Source of the DNA: Spirochaetota bacterium
GTDB taxonomy: Bacteria; Spirochaetota; Spirochaetia; Treponematales; Treponemataceae
Reading direction: 5' to 3'
NCBI GenBank assembly: GCA_023443865.1
Contig: JAEZST010000015.1
Span: 62,001-126,000, forward strand
DNA: 64,000 bases
Positions within the stretch are counted from its first letter, which is position 1; the number at the start of each line of letters is the position of its first letter. Below the pieces are notes generated by a model. It was not told the origin of the DNA. It saw only the letters and a program-made list of their open reading frames with translations, and made no database searches. Position numbers and translations under genes: made by a program. Positions 31,377-39,520 of the stretch are shown here, piece by piece.

Positions 31377-33578
31377 TTAAAGAGCGCGCTTCTTCTTCCG
31401 CTTTTCTTGGTAGAGGTTGATATCGCTTTCTTCTATGATCGATTCAAAGGACTTTACCCGTTCGCCGGGCGCGTTGAACACGAAGCCCCAACTCGCGGAC
31501 AGGGTCCAGGGGTGGTTCTTTTTTTCGTTGAAGCTTGCCAACTGGGCCTTTACGCGCTGCAAGGCGCCGTCCAGGGCTTCCCGAGATATGTCGGTCATGA
31601 TTATCACGAACTCGTCGCCCCCGTAACGGACCAACAAATCGTTCTCCCTGAACGTTCGCCTGAAAATCTCGGCAAGGGATTTAATGGCGGCGTCCCCCTC
31701 CTTATGCCCCCAGCTATCGTTTATGGTTTTAAGCCCGTCCATGTCCACGAAGATGATGCAGCTCGATTTACCCGCGGCCAAGGCCCGGTCAAACAGGTCT
31801 TTTCCCCGCCCGTAAAGCGCGCGACGGTTAAAAAGCCCGGTAAATTCGTCTATCTGGGATATCCGGGACAGGGTATCGTTATTCCGGGTCAGTTTCCTGA
31901 TGTGGGCCGACAGCTCGTCGTTCGTGACGGCCGCCTCGATAATGTGCGAAAGGCTTTCTTGCACCAAGGAATACTGGTCGTATTGGGAATCGGAAATGGC
32001 CATGGTGAGATAGCCAAAGGTCGCGTTGTTATGGGCGAGGCAAAAAACCATTATGGGGTCGGTGGTGGCGTCTATGCCTTCCATCAAAAGCCTTTTTATC
32101 TCCATGGTCCGATAGTTTCCCTCTGGGATGTCCAGGCGGGATCTGCGGCGGTAATCGATGCGAACCTCGCCCAGTTCCGGATTATAGGGGCTTATCAAAA
32201 CGAGTTGCGCCCGGTCTACGCCCAGCGAGGTAATGTTCGCGCCGATCCCGACCAGGCTCGTGTGGAGGGATATCTTTTCGGCGAGAAGCGTCTGGCCGTT
32301 TTTGTAAAAATTTAACGCTCCTAAGTCGCGTTGGTGCATTCTCTTGAAGGCGTCGATATTGGATTGCACGATTCTCCTGAAGGCGTCTATGAACAGGGCG
32401 TTCAGGAAGGTTTGGTCCTCGGCGTTCGGGTGGGTAACGAGGGAGATGGTCCACTGCATAGTAAAAGCGTCCAGGATTACCGAGGGCAATTCGCCGACGC
32501 TCCGTTGGTTCTGAATCGTCTCGTCAATGAATAAGCGGAAGGGTTCCGGGTTTCGGGAGGAGACGCAGCGATCCACGATCTTTCGAAGGTCGTGCTGCAG
32601 CGCCGCGGCCTTTCGCAGCTGTTCGTCGTCCTCTACGCGGTCGTCCGGAGGGGTAAACCCGTCGGCCCGGGTTAGCTCTGCCTCGTTCCACTGGGAACAG
32701 CCGCAAGAGGTGCGATGAACGAACCGGGCCGGCAGGAGCATTTGCTCGGGTTCGTACGAGGTGGTTCCCTCCGCGTCGGACCGTATGCGGGCGAGCAGGT
32801 GCAATACCATGGAGCTCAGGGGGAAGGCGATGGTCGAAACGCCGCAGGGCAGCACGGTCGTGCTGTCGATCTCGTCGAAGGATACTACGGCAATGTCTTG
32901 GGGAACCGCGATTCCGTTGTTCTGCAGTTCCGTTATCGCGGCCGTCGCCGTTTGGTCGTTCATGCAGATCAGGATTTCGGGCGAATCGCCTTCCTGGTTC
33001 AGGATTTCATGGGCCGCGGCCTTGCCCGACTCGGGGGAGTAGTCGCCGGAGAATACGCTTTCCTGACGAAGCGATATCCCGTGATCGCGCAGGCGACGCT
33101 CAATGTCGCCGAGCCGTTTCCGGCTTATCGTGCCTTCCCCGTCCGGGCCGAGGAGCACCGCGAAGCGGCGATAGCCGTGATAGTCGGTCAGGTGGTCGAT
33201 CATCCGCTCCAGGGCCTTGGTTTCGTCGCAGTCGATACCGTAATGGCCCTCAAGTAAATAAAAAAGCGTGTATACCGGTATGTTCCCCAGTCGTTCCAGG
33301 ACGGCCATGGTAGCCGAGCGGGGATTGTAGGGGGAGACGGAATGGGGAAGCACGATGAGGGCATCGATTATTCCGGGATCGGGCAGCGAATAAATCCATG
33401 AAAAGTTACCGCTGGTACGGTCCCGGTCGAGCTGTCCGCCGAAATAGAAAACGAGCTTAATCCCGAGCTCCGCGGACGATGCCAAGAGCTCGGAGATCAC
33501 GCGATGATTGAAATACCCGCTTACGGAATCGAGGAGGACGCCGACCGCGATTCGGTCATTCTTTTTGCCGTAATCCAT
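31377..33578 (-). CDS. LacI-type ligand-binding domain fused to GGDEF diguanylate cyclase
   Basis: A 733-aa soluble protein. Residues about 10-290 resemble the periplasmic-binding-like effector domain of LacI regulators (RIAVGVLLDSVSGYFNHRVISEL, GYRRFAVLLGP, ILICMNDQTATAAITELQNNGI) but there is no helix-turn-helix and no signal peptide. A linker of about 270 residues follows, then a GGDEF domain (DEFTGLFNRRALYGRG, signature YGGDEF). The I-site REND is intact five residues before GGDEF. It probably senses a cytoplasmic sugar or similar ligand and makes c-di-GMP. Excellent AAGGAGG ribosome site. Confidence 0.87.
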   Translation of the reverse strand: MDYGKKNDRIAVGVLLDSVSGYFNHRVISELLASSAELGIKLVFYFGGQLDRDRTSGNFSWIYSLPDPGIIDALIVLPHSVSPYNPRSATMAVLERLGNIPVYTLFYLLEGHYGIDCDETKALERMIDHLTDYHGYRRFAVLLGPDGEGTISRKRLGDIERRLRDHGISLRQESVFSGDYSPESGKAAAHEILNQEGDSPEILICMNDQTATAAITELQNNGIAVPQDIAVVSFDEIDSTTVLPCGVSTIAFPLSSMVLHLLARIRSDAEGTTSYEPEQMLLPARFVHRTSCGCSQWNEAELTRADGFTPPDDRVEDDEQLRKAAALQHDLRKIVDRCVSSRNPEPFRLFIDETIQNQRSVGELPSVILDAFTMQWTISLVTHPNAEDQTFLNALFIDAFRRIVQSNIDAFKRMHQRDLGALNFYKNGQTLLAEKISLHTSLVGIGANITSLGVDRAQLVLISPYNPELGEVRIDYRRRSRLDIPEGNYRTMEIKRLLMEGIDATTDPIMVFCLAHNNATFGYLTMAISDSQYDQYSLVQESLSHIIEAAVTNDELSAHIRKLTRNNDTLSRISQIDEFTGLFNRRALYGRGKDLFDRALAAGKSSCIIFVDMDGLKTINDSWGHKEGDAAIKSLAEIFRRTFRENDLLVRYGGDEFVIIMTDISREALDGALQRVKAQLASFNEKKNHPWTLSASWGFVFNAPGERVKSFESIIEESDINLYQEKRKKKRAL

Positions 33579-33620
33579 CGGGTCCTCCTTTTTATGGTAC
33601 TTAGTATCGAAGCAAGGCCC

Positions 33621-35393
33621 TTATTTTACAAACCGGATACGCAATTCATCAAGCTGTTTTTGGTCAACCTCGCTCGGGCATTCGTCCATGGGGCTTTGGG
33701 CGAAACTGTTTTTCGGGAAGGCGATTACTTCCTTAATGGACGTTTCCCCTGCCATGAGCATGACCAGCCGGTCAAGCCCGGGCGCGATTCCGCCGTGGGG
33801 CGGGGCCCCGTACTTAAACGCCTCGGTGAGGAATCCGAACTTTTTCTGGCCTTCTTCCTCGTTAAACCCGACGATCTTGAAGATACGCTTCTGAAGCTCT
33901 GGGTCATGGATACGAATGGAGCCGGAAGCGAGTTCGTACCCGTTCAGCACGAGGTCGTAGAGGTCGCCCTTCACGCTGCCCGGATCGGACTCAAGCGTGT
34001 CGTGGTATTTGTCCTGGGGCCAGGTGAACATGTGGTGCGCCGTATCCCATTTCGACTCTTCCTCGTTCCATTCGAACATGGGGAAGTCGACGATCCAGGC
34101 GAACTCGAACCTACCTTCCTCGCAGAGGCCCAGGTCTTTGCCGAGCCGGGTCCGGACCGCGCCCAGGGCGGTACAGGCCGTTTTGGCCTTGGCGTCGGCC
34201 ACGAAGAGGAGGAGGTCGCCTTTTTTTGCCCCAAGCAGGGCGCACACGTCGGCCGATTTGCCTTCGAAGAATTTGGAAACGCCGCCTTCCAGGACGGGCG
34301 AATCCCCGGCGCCGCCTACCTTCATCCAGCCGAGTCCTTTCGCCTTGTAGATTTTCGCGGTTCCCTCGAGGTCCTCGATCATCTTGCGGCTGTATTTTTC
34401 GGCCATGCCGGGAACGACCAGGGCTTTTACCGCGCCTCCCGCGGCGAGGGCGTCCTTAAACGCCTGGAACGTGCCCATGTCGGCGAGCGGGGCCCCGTTT
34501 CGCATTTCCATGCCGAACCGAAGCTCCGGCTTGTCGGAGCCGTAAAGGTCGATCGCGTCGTCGTAGGAAATGCGGCGGAAGGTCGGGGGAAGCTCGACGT
34601 TCATGGTCTTGCGGAAGATATGGCCCATCATTCCCTCGATGAGGGCGAGGATATCGTCGCGGGAGACGAAGCTCATCTCGAGGTCGATTTGGGTGAACTC
34701 GGGTTGGCGGTCGCCCCGCGCGTCCTCGTCGCGATAGCAGCGCGCGATTTGGAAATAGCGATCGAAGCCCGAGACCATGAGAATTTGCTTGTACAGCTGG
34801 GGCGATTGGGGAAGGGCGTAAAACTGGCCCGGATACAGGCGGGAGGGGACAAGGTAATCCCGGGCGCCCTCGGGAGTGGACTTGATAAAGGTGGGCGTCT
34901 CGATTTCGAGGAAGTTCCGTTCCGTCAGGTATTCGCGGGTCGCGAAGGTTACCTTGGAGCGCAGCTCAAGGTGCTTGCGCATGGAATCGGAACGGAGGTC
35001 GAGATACCGGTACTTAAGCCGGAGTTCCTCGCTGGCGTTGGTCTTTTCGTCGATCATGAACGGGAGCGTATCCGATTCGGAGAGAACGGTTATCTTCTTG
35101 GCGACGACCTCTACCGCACCGGTCCCCATGTCGGCGTTTACCATGCTGTCGGGTCGGGCACGGACCACGCCCTCGATGGCCACGCAGTATTCCATTTTAA
35201 GCTCCGCGGCGACGGGCGCGAGTTCGGCGGGCGAGTCGGCGTCTACCACGACCTGGGTCAGGCCGTAGCGATCGCGCAGGTTGATAAAAGAAATGCCGCC
35301 GTGATCGCGTTTGCGGTGCACCCATCCGTTCAATATTACGGTTTTACCCGTATCGTCAGCGCGGAGCTCCCCGCAGGTGACGGTCCGTTTCAT
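33621..35393 (-). CDS. aspS: Aspartyl-tRNA synthetase
   Basis: About 590 aa, a full-length bacterial-type class II synthetase. The N-terminal OB fold includes GWVHRKRDHGGISFINLRDRYG. Class II motif 2 is FQIARCYRDEDARGDRQPEFTQIDLEMSF and motif 3 is GIAPGLDRLVMLMAG; the bacterial GAD insertion lies between. It charges tRNA-Asp (or tRNA-Asp and tRNA-Asn if non-discriminating). Start MKRTVTCGEL chosen by family resemblance; MENMKRT nine bases upstream is possible. It lies 42 bp from the LacI-GGDEF gene, which reads the same way downstream. Confidence 0.97.
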   Translation of the reverse strand: MKRTVTCGELRADDTGKTVILNGWVHRKRDHGGISFINLRDRYGLTQVVVDADSPAELAPVAAELKMEYCVAIEGVVRARPDSMVNADMGTGAVEVVAKKITVLSESDTLPFMIDEKTNASEELRLKYRYLDLRSDSMRKHLELRSKVTFATREYLTERNFLEIETPTFIKSTPEGARDYLVPSRLYPGQFYALPQSPQLYKQILMVSGFDRYFQIARCYRDEDARGDRQPEFTQIDLEMSFVSRDDILALIEGMMGHIFRKTMNVELPPTFRRISYDDAIDLYGSDKPELRFGMEMRNGAPLADMGTFQAFKDALAAGGAVKALVVPGMAEKYSRKMIEDLEGTAKIYKAKGLGWMKVGGAGDSPVLEGGVSKFFEGKSADVCALLGAKKGDLLLFVADAKAKTACTALGAVRTRLGKDLGLCEEGRFEFAWIVDFPMFEWNEEESKWDTAHHMFTWPQDKYHDTLESDPGSVKGDLYDLVLNGYELASGSIRIHDPELQKRIFKIVGFNEEEGQKKFGFLTEAFKYGAPPHGGIAPGLDRLVMLMAGETSIKEVIAFPKNSFAQSPMDECPSEVDQKQLDELRIRFVK

Positions 35394-35501
35394 GTTTTCC
35401 ATAGCCGACAGTATAGCCACAACCCCCGGCGAATGGCAAGAATCCGATCGGTTTGGAAGCGAATACGGATTGGGCCGCGGGAATACGGGACGGCCCGAGG
35501 C

Positions 35502-36152
35502 CTAAAAAGCGGCCATGATCGAGAAGAAATGAAGGATGGTGCCGCCTAAAACGAACAAATGCCATACCGGATGCGTCCATCGAATCCTTTTCAGGGCATA
35601 TACGACCGCGCCCGCGGTGTACACGATGCCGCCGCCCAAGAGAAGGGCCCAACTTTCGTTGGATATCGCGGCCTTGAGGGGATTCGCGGCGAATATGATG
35701 ATCCAGCCCATGAGAATATAGGTAAAGAGCGAAGCGACGCGAAGCTTGCTGCCAAAAACCGCGTATAGGGAAATACCCACCGCCGCAAGGCCCCAAATTA
35801 TGCCGAATACCCACCAGCCGACGCTTGGGCGAAGGACGGTAAGGCAATACGCGGTATAGGTTCCGGCGATCAGGACGTAGATGCTTGAATGGTCGAGCCG
35901 TTCGAAAACCGTATAGGCCTTGGTCTTTTTAAGGGCGTGGTACAGGGTGCTCATTAAATAGAGAAAAATCATTGAAAAACCGAAAATACTGAAAGCGGTG
36001 ACGAAATAGGCGGTTTGTCCCCGGGGCGCGTGGCTCGCGGCCCGTACGATGAGGACGACGGTTCCCGCTATGGCGAGCAATACGCCGAGGCCGTGGGTGA
36101 CGGCATTGGCGATCTCTTCTCCGAGACGATAGGTTTTACTGTTTTGGTTCAT
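35502..36152 (-). CDS. trhA: Hemolysin III / TrhA family membrane protein
   Basis: A 216-aa protein with seven predicted helices. It has the PAQR/hemolysin III conserved His residues: NAVTHGLGVLLAIAG near the start, STLYHALKK (about residue 72), ERLDHSSIYVLIAGTYTAYCL and HPVWHLFVLGG near the end, likely a metal site. TrhA affects membrane fatty-acid balance in E. coli; hemolytic activity is not implied. It lies downstream of the rlmB transcript on the same strand, past a terminator-like hairpin. Confidence 0.9.
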   Translation of the reverse strand: MNQNSKTYRLGEEIANAVTHGLGVLLAIAGTVVLIVRAASHAPRGQTAYFVTAFSIFGFSMIFLYLMSTLYHALKKTKAYTVFERLDHSSIYVLIAGTYTAYCLTVLRPSVGWWVFGIIWGLAAVGISLYAVFGSKLRVASLFTYILMGWIIIFAANPLKAAISNESWALLLGGGIVYTAGAVVYALKRIRWTHPVWHLFVLGGTILHFFSIMAAF

Positions 36153-36155
36153 GCT

Positions 36156-36196
36156 AGAAAAGACCGGGCCGCGGCCGGATGGGTTGCACGGCCCGG
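36156..36196 (-). terminator. Terminator-like hairpin after rlmB
   Basis: On the minus strand CCGGGCCG and CGGCCCGG form an 8-bp stem followed by TCTTTTCT, an imperfect T tract. It sits between the rlmB stop and the trhA start. Confidence 0.5.
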
Positions 36197-36201
36197 AGCA
36201 T

Positions 36202-36975
36202 TTATTTCCGCGGTCGGCGGAATTCGTACAGGAGCACGCCGGCGGCGACCGAGACGTTCAGGCTATCGAGCTTTCCCGCCGTCGGGATGGAGACGATCCG
36301 GTCGCATTTTTCCCTGAGAAGCCTGGCGATGCCCGTTCCCTCGCTGCCCATCACGATGGCCGCTTTCGGCGAAAGCTCGATTTCGGGGGCAGAGACGCCT
36401 CCCGCATCGGCCCCGTATATCCAGAAGCCCGCTTCCTTGAGCCGTTCCACCGCCCGAACCAGGTTATTCGTAAGCGAGATATTGACCCATGAGGAGGCTC
36501 CCGCGCTGGTCCTTGAGATTACCTCGAAATCCGTCGCGCTCCTGTTCTCGGGCAATACCACGAGATCGACGGAAAACTGATCCGCGCTTCGGATTATGGC
36601 CCCCACGTTGTGGGGATCGGTAATGGAGTCTAAGATCAATACCAAGGCCCGGTCTTTTTCGGCCAGGGCGGCCACGCTTTCGTCAAAACCGGCCTTTGCG
36701 GGCTGTTCCTCGTTGGCTTTCTCTAGCACGACGCCGCGATGGTCCCGGGCCGTTGGGGGAAGGGCCCCAACCAGGCGATTCAGCTCGCTTTCGTCCGCCT
36801 GCCGGCAGGGAACGCCGATTTTTCCCGCCGTCTCAATCATCTTTTTGACCCGCGGCCCTGGCTTGGTATGCACGAGGGTAACGCCGCCGAGTCCTTTCCC
36901 CTTTTTACCCTTGTCGGGGGAGCCCAGGGCGCGCAACTCCTCTTCGATGGCATGAAAGCCGGTAATTATTCTCAT
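36202..36975 (-). CDS. rlmB: SpoU-family 23S rRNA 2'-O-methyltransferase (RlmB-like)
   Basis: A 257-aa SPOUT enzyme. Motif 1 is DSITDPHNVGAIIRSADQF, motif 2 IVMGSEGTGIARLL and motif 3 LDSLNVSVAAGVLLYEFRR, forming the knotted SAM site. An N-terminal substrate-binding domain (RIITGFHAIEEEL) is present. It probably methylates G2251 of 23S rRNA; other TrmH-family targets cannot be excluded. Its ATG overlaps the stop of the metallo-beta-lactamase RNase gene by 4 bp, so the two are cotranslated and both act on RNA. Confidence 0.9.
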   Translation of the reverse strand: MRIITGFHAIEEELRALGSPDKGKKGKGLGGVTLVHTKPGPRVKKMIETAGKIGVPCRQADESELNRLVGALPPTARDHRGVVLEKANEEQPAKAGFDESVAALAEKDRALVLILDSITDPHNVGAIIRSADQFSVDLVVLPENRSATDFEVISRTSAGASSWVNISLTNNLVRAVERLKEAGFWIYGADAGGVSAPEIELSPKAAIVMGSEGTGIARLLREKCDRIVSIPTAGKLDSLNVSVAAGVLLYEFRRPRK

Positions 36976-38381
36976 ATCTCGTACGTTTCCCCGTATTTAA
37001 CGATTTGCACGTTGGGAAAGCCATTCGTTTCAAGGTGATCGCGGAATACGACCTGAACGTCCGGCTCCCCGTGAACGAGAAATATCTTTTGCAGACCCGA
37101 TGCGTCGAGGGCTTGGAGCCATTTGGTGGCTTCGTCGTAGTCGGCATGGGCGCTGAAGGCGTTTATTTGGGATATTTCGGCCCGTACGGCATGCCATTCA
37201 CCGAGAATCTTCACCTCAAGCTCCCGGTTTTGCAGGCGGCGCCCCAGGGTATGCTCGGCCATATAGCCGACGATGAGTATTTGGTTTCTCGGATCGCCCA
37301 CGTTGTTCGCGAGATGGTGTATCACGCGGCCCGCCTCGCACATGCCGTCCGCGCTTATGATGATCATGGGCTCCTCTTTATCGTTGAGGGACTTCGATTC
37401 CTCGACGCTGGTGACGAAGCGAAGCTGGTTGAAGCCGAAGGGGTTTTTGTGGTGCTTGATAAAGGCCTCATGGGTTTCCTGATCGTAGCATTCCGGATGA
37501 ACCTGGAAGATGCTGGTGGCGTTCACGGCCATGGGCGAGTCTACGTAAATGGGGATGGGCGGAATGGCCCTTCGGTCCACGAGCTCATGGAAGTAATATA
37601 CCAGTTCTTGGGTTCTCTCGATGGCGAAGGCGGGAATGATGATTTTTCCGTTTGCCTTGTAGGCCTTGTTCGCGATCTCGGCGAGCTTATTCAGCGCGTC
37701 GTCGTTGCTCTCATGGAGCCGGTCGCCGTAGGTGCTTTCGAGGACGATATAGTCCACCGGCGGGATGATCGCCGGGTCGCGGATAATCGCCTTGTTTTTG
37801 CGGCCAAGATCGCCGGTATAGGCGATCTTTACCGTGTGGCCGTCCGAGTCGGTAACCGTGAGTATCGCCATTGCCGAGCCGAGAATATGGCCCGCGTCGA
37901 AAAATTCGAGCTTAACCTGCGGGATAATGAATACGGGTCGGTTATAGGATACCGTGACGATCTGGTTCGTGGTGGCGATCGCGTCGGTTTCGGTAAAGAG
38001 CGGCTTCCAATCGAATTTTTCCTTTTTTTTTGCCGCCTGTTTGGCAAGATACTCGGCGTCGCGGGCCTGAATGCGCGCGGAATCCATCATAATGATATTC
38101 GCGAGGTCGCGGGTCGCGGGCGTGGCGTAGATATTGCCGTTGTAGCCGTTAATTCCGAGCATGGGCAGTAGGCCGCAATGGTCGTAATGGGCGTGAGTGA
38201 GGACGACGGCCTCAAGCTTGTCGGCGGGTACCTCGAATTGCCGGTTTTTCCGGTCCGCCTCGGCCCTTCGGCCCTGAAAGGCGCCGCAGTCGATAAGGAC
38301 GATATGCCCGTCGACATCCAGTACGTGTTTTGATCCGGTAACCTCTTCGGCGGCGCCGAGGGAATATAGCGATATGCTCAT
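36972..38381 (-). CDS. Metallo-beta-lactamase/beta-CASP RNase-like protein
   Basis: About 469 aa, beginning MSISLYSLGAAEEVTGSKH. The metal-binding motif is LTHAHYDHCGLLPML (HxHxDH), with LIDCGAFQG before it. Beta-CASP features follow: PAFAIERTQELVYYFHEL, VDSPMAVNAT, IIISADGMCEAGRVIHHL and NAFSAHADYDE. The family includes archaeal CPSF-like and bacterial YsdC-like RNases or exonucleases. The longer open frame upstream of 38381 lacks family resemblance and is rejected. Translationally coupled to rlmB. Confidence 0.9.
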   Translation of the reverse strand: MSISLYSLGAAEEVTGSKHVLDVDGHIVLIDCGAFQGRRAEADRKNRQFEVPADKLEAVVLTHAHYDHCGLLPMLGINGYNGNIYATPATRDLANIIMMDSARIQARDAEYLAKQAAKKKEKFDWKPLFTETDAIATTNQIVTVSYNRPVFIIPQVKLEFFDAGHILGSAMAILTVTDSDGHTVKIAYTGDLGRKNKAIIRDPAIIPPVDYIVLESTYGDRLHESNDDALNKLAEIANKAYKANGKIIIPAFAIERTQELVYYFHELVDRRAIPPIPIYVDSPMAVNATSIFQVHPECYDQETHEAFIKHHKNPFGFNQLRFVTSVEESKSLNDKEEPMIIISADGMCEAGRVIHHLANNVGDPRNQILIVGYMAEHTLGRRLQNRELEVKILGEWHAVRAEISQINAFSAHADYDEATKWLQALDASGLQKIFLVHGEPDVQVVFRDHLETNGFPNVQIVKYGETYEI

Positions 38382-38428
38382 GAAAAAATCATAAGCCGAA
38401 CCGACGCTGTTCTGCAACCCGAATCCTA

Positions 38429-38437
38429 TGGTATAAT
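38429..38437 (+). promoter_or_regulatory. Extended -10 promoter of the DUF2804 gene
   Basis: TG at 38429-38430 and a perfect TATAAT at 38432-38437 form an extended -10. The -35 is weak. The transcript would begin near 38444, giving a leader of about 14 nt. Confidence 0.55.
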
Positions 38438-38457
38438 ACCGTTTCACGAGGTGGCCA

Positions 38458-39510
38458 TTGTATACGAGAGAGATACGCCCCGCCCCCGACGCGCCGGTCC
38501 AGGATGGAATTCCCGATTTCGGCACGTTTTCCGGGCCCTTCGGCAAAATGGACATTCGCGGCATGCGCCGCCCGTTTGGGGACATTCCCTTTCCGGTTTT
38601 CTTCACGAATCGCCGGGTTATGGAAACCGTCCGGTTCATGTTTTGCGACGAGGCGAATATCGGCGAAATCGAGCTTTTCAACGCGGGGTACTTTTCCTTC
38701 CTGGAAACCACGCTCTGGAACCGCGTTACCAAGCGCCGCATAGCCTATCGGCAATTCCTCGTTCCGGGGTTGCGCCAACTCGGCCGTAGTTTCAAAAACG
38801 GCATACAATCGTGCAGGACGGCCCGTCGGTTTATTAGGATTCACTCGAGGTTGCTGAAACGGCACATTCACGCCGATTTTGACTTTTTGGGTTCCGGGTC
38901 ACGCCCTCCCTGCCACGGCCGCCTGGAGATGAACCTGGAGCATCCTTCGTCCGCGGATATGTCCTCGGTCCTTCCGTACGGGGTAAAGCGCCGGTGCGTG
39001 GCTTCCTACCAGTTGACGGCCCCGCTCCACGGTTGGATCGGTACCGGGTACGAGGACTATCGGATACCCGAGGGGGCCGGCGTCGGGTTTTACGAGGTTC
39101 GTAAGGCCTATCTCACCAGCCGCACGAAAATTAACCGCCTCACCGGGATGGGGCATCTGGACGGGAAAATCGTTTCGTTTCAACTGGGAAATTCCGTTAA
39201 TCACGACGATTATCGGTATAATGATAATGTGTTGTTTATCGAGGGAAAGGCCTGGCCCCTTCCCCCGGTGAAAATCACCCGGCCCTTCGGTATCGGCGGC
39301 GAGTGGGTGATTCAAGACACGGAAAACATGGTCGATCTGGTGTTCTCGCCCCTTTCGGATAACGCGAGGAAACTGAGCGCCTTTATCTTTCGCACCGATT
39401 ATCATACGGTGTACGGGACGTTCGAGGGCATGTTACGCACCGGAGACGACGAAAAAATCATGGTGAAGGGTTTTCCCGGGATAGGAAAAAAAATATTGCT
39501 ACGGGTTTAA
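38458..39510 (+). CDS. DUF2804 family protein
   Basis: A 350-aa protein with TTG as the probable start (GAGGTGG just ahead, family-like N-terminus YTREIRPAPDAPVQDGIPDFG). It contains DUF2804 features such as FFTNRRVMETVRFMFCDEANIGEIELF, ..GWIGTGYEDY and GIGGEWVIQDTENMVDLVF. Similar proteins are widespread but uncharacterised; the fold may resemble lipocalin/CrtC-like beta barrels. No signal peptide. It precedes the 570-aa protein by 10 bp and is probably cotranscribed with it. Confidence 0.75.
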   Translation: MYTREIRPAPDAPVQDGIPDFGTFSGPFGKMDIRGMRRPFGDIPFPVFFTNRRVMETVRFMFCDEANIGEIELFNAGYFSFLETTLWNRVTKRRIAYRQFLVPGLRQLGRSFKNGIQSCRTARRFIRIHSRLLKRHIHADFDFLGSGSRPPCHGRLEMNLEHPSSADMSSVLPYGVKRRCVASYQLTAPLHGWIGTGYEDYRIPEGAGVGFYEVRKAYLTSRTKINRLTGMGHLDGKIVSFQLGNSVNHDDYRYNDNVLFIEGKAWPLPPVKITRPFGIGGEWVIQDTENMVDLVFSPLSDNARKLSAFIFRTDYHTVYGTFEGMLRTGDDEKIMVKGFPGIGKKILLRV

Positions 39511-39520
39511 GGATAAAAAA

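Noticed and set aside
33504..35549. Open frame of 681 codons on the plus strand over aspS
   Set aside because: It is the antisense of a complete, clearly recognised aspartyl-tRNA synthetase gene; the protein has no domain resemblance and results from codon bias in GC-rich DNA.
38382..38741. N-terminal extension of the beta-CASP protein by 120 residues
   Set aside because: The family begins at MSISLYSLGAAEE; the extension covers the divergent DUF2804 promoter and start.
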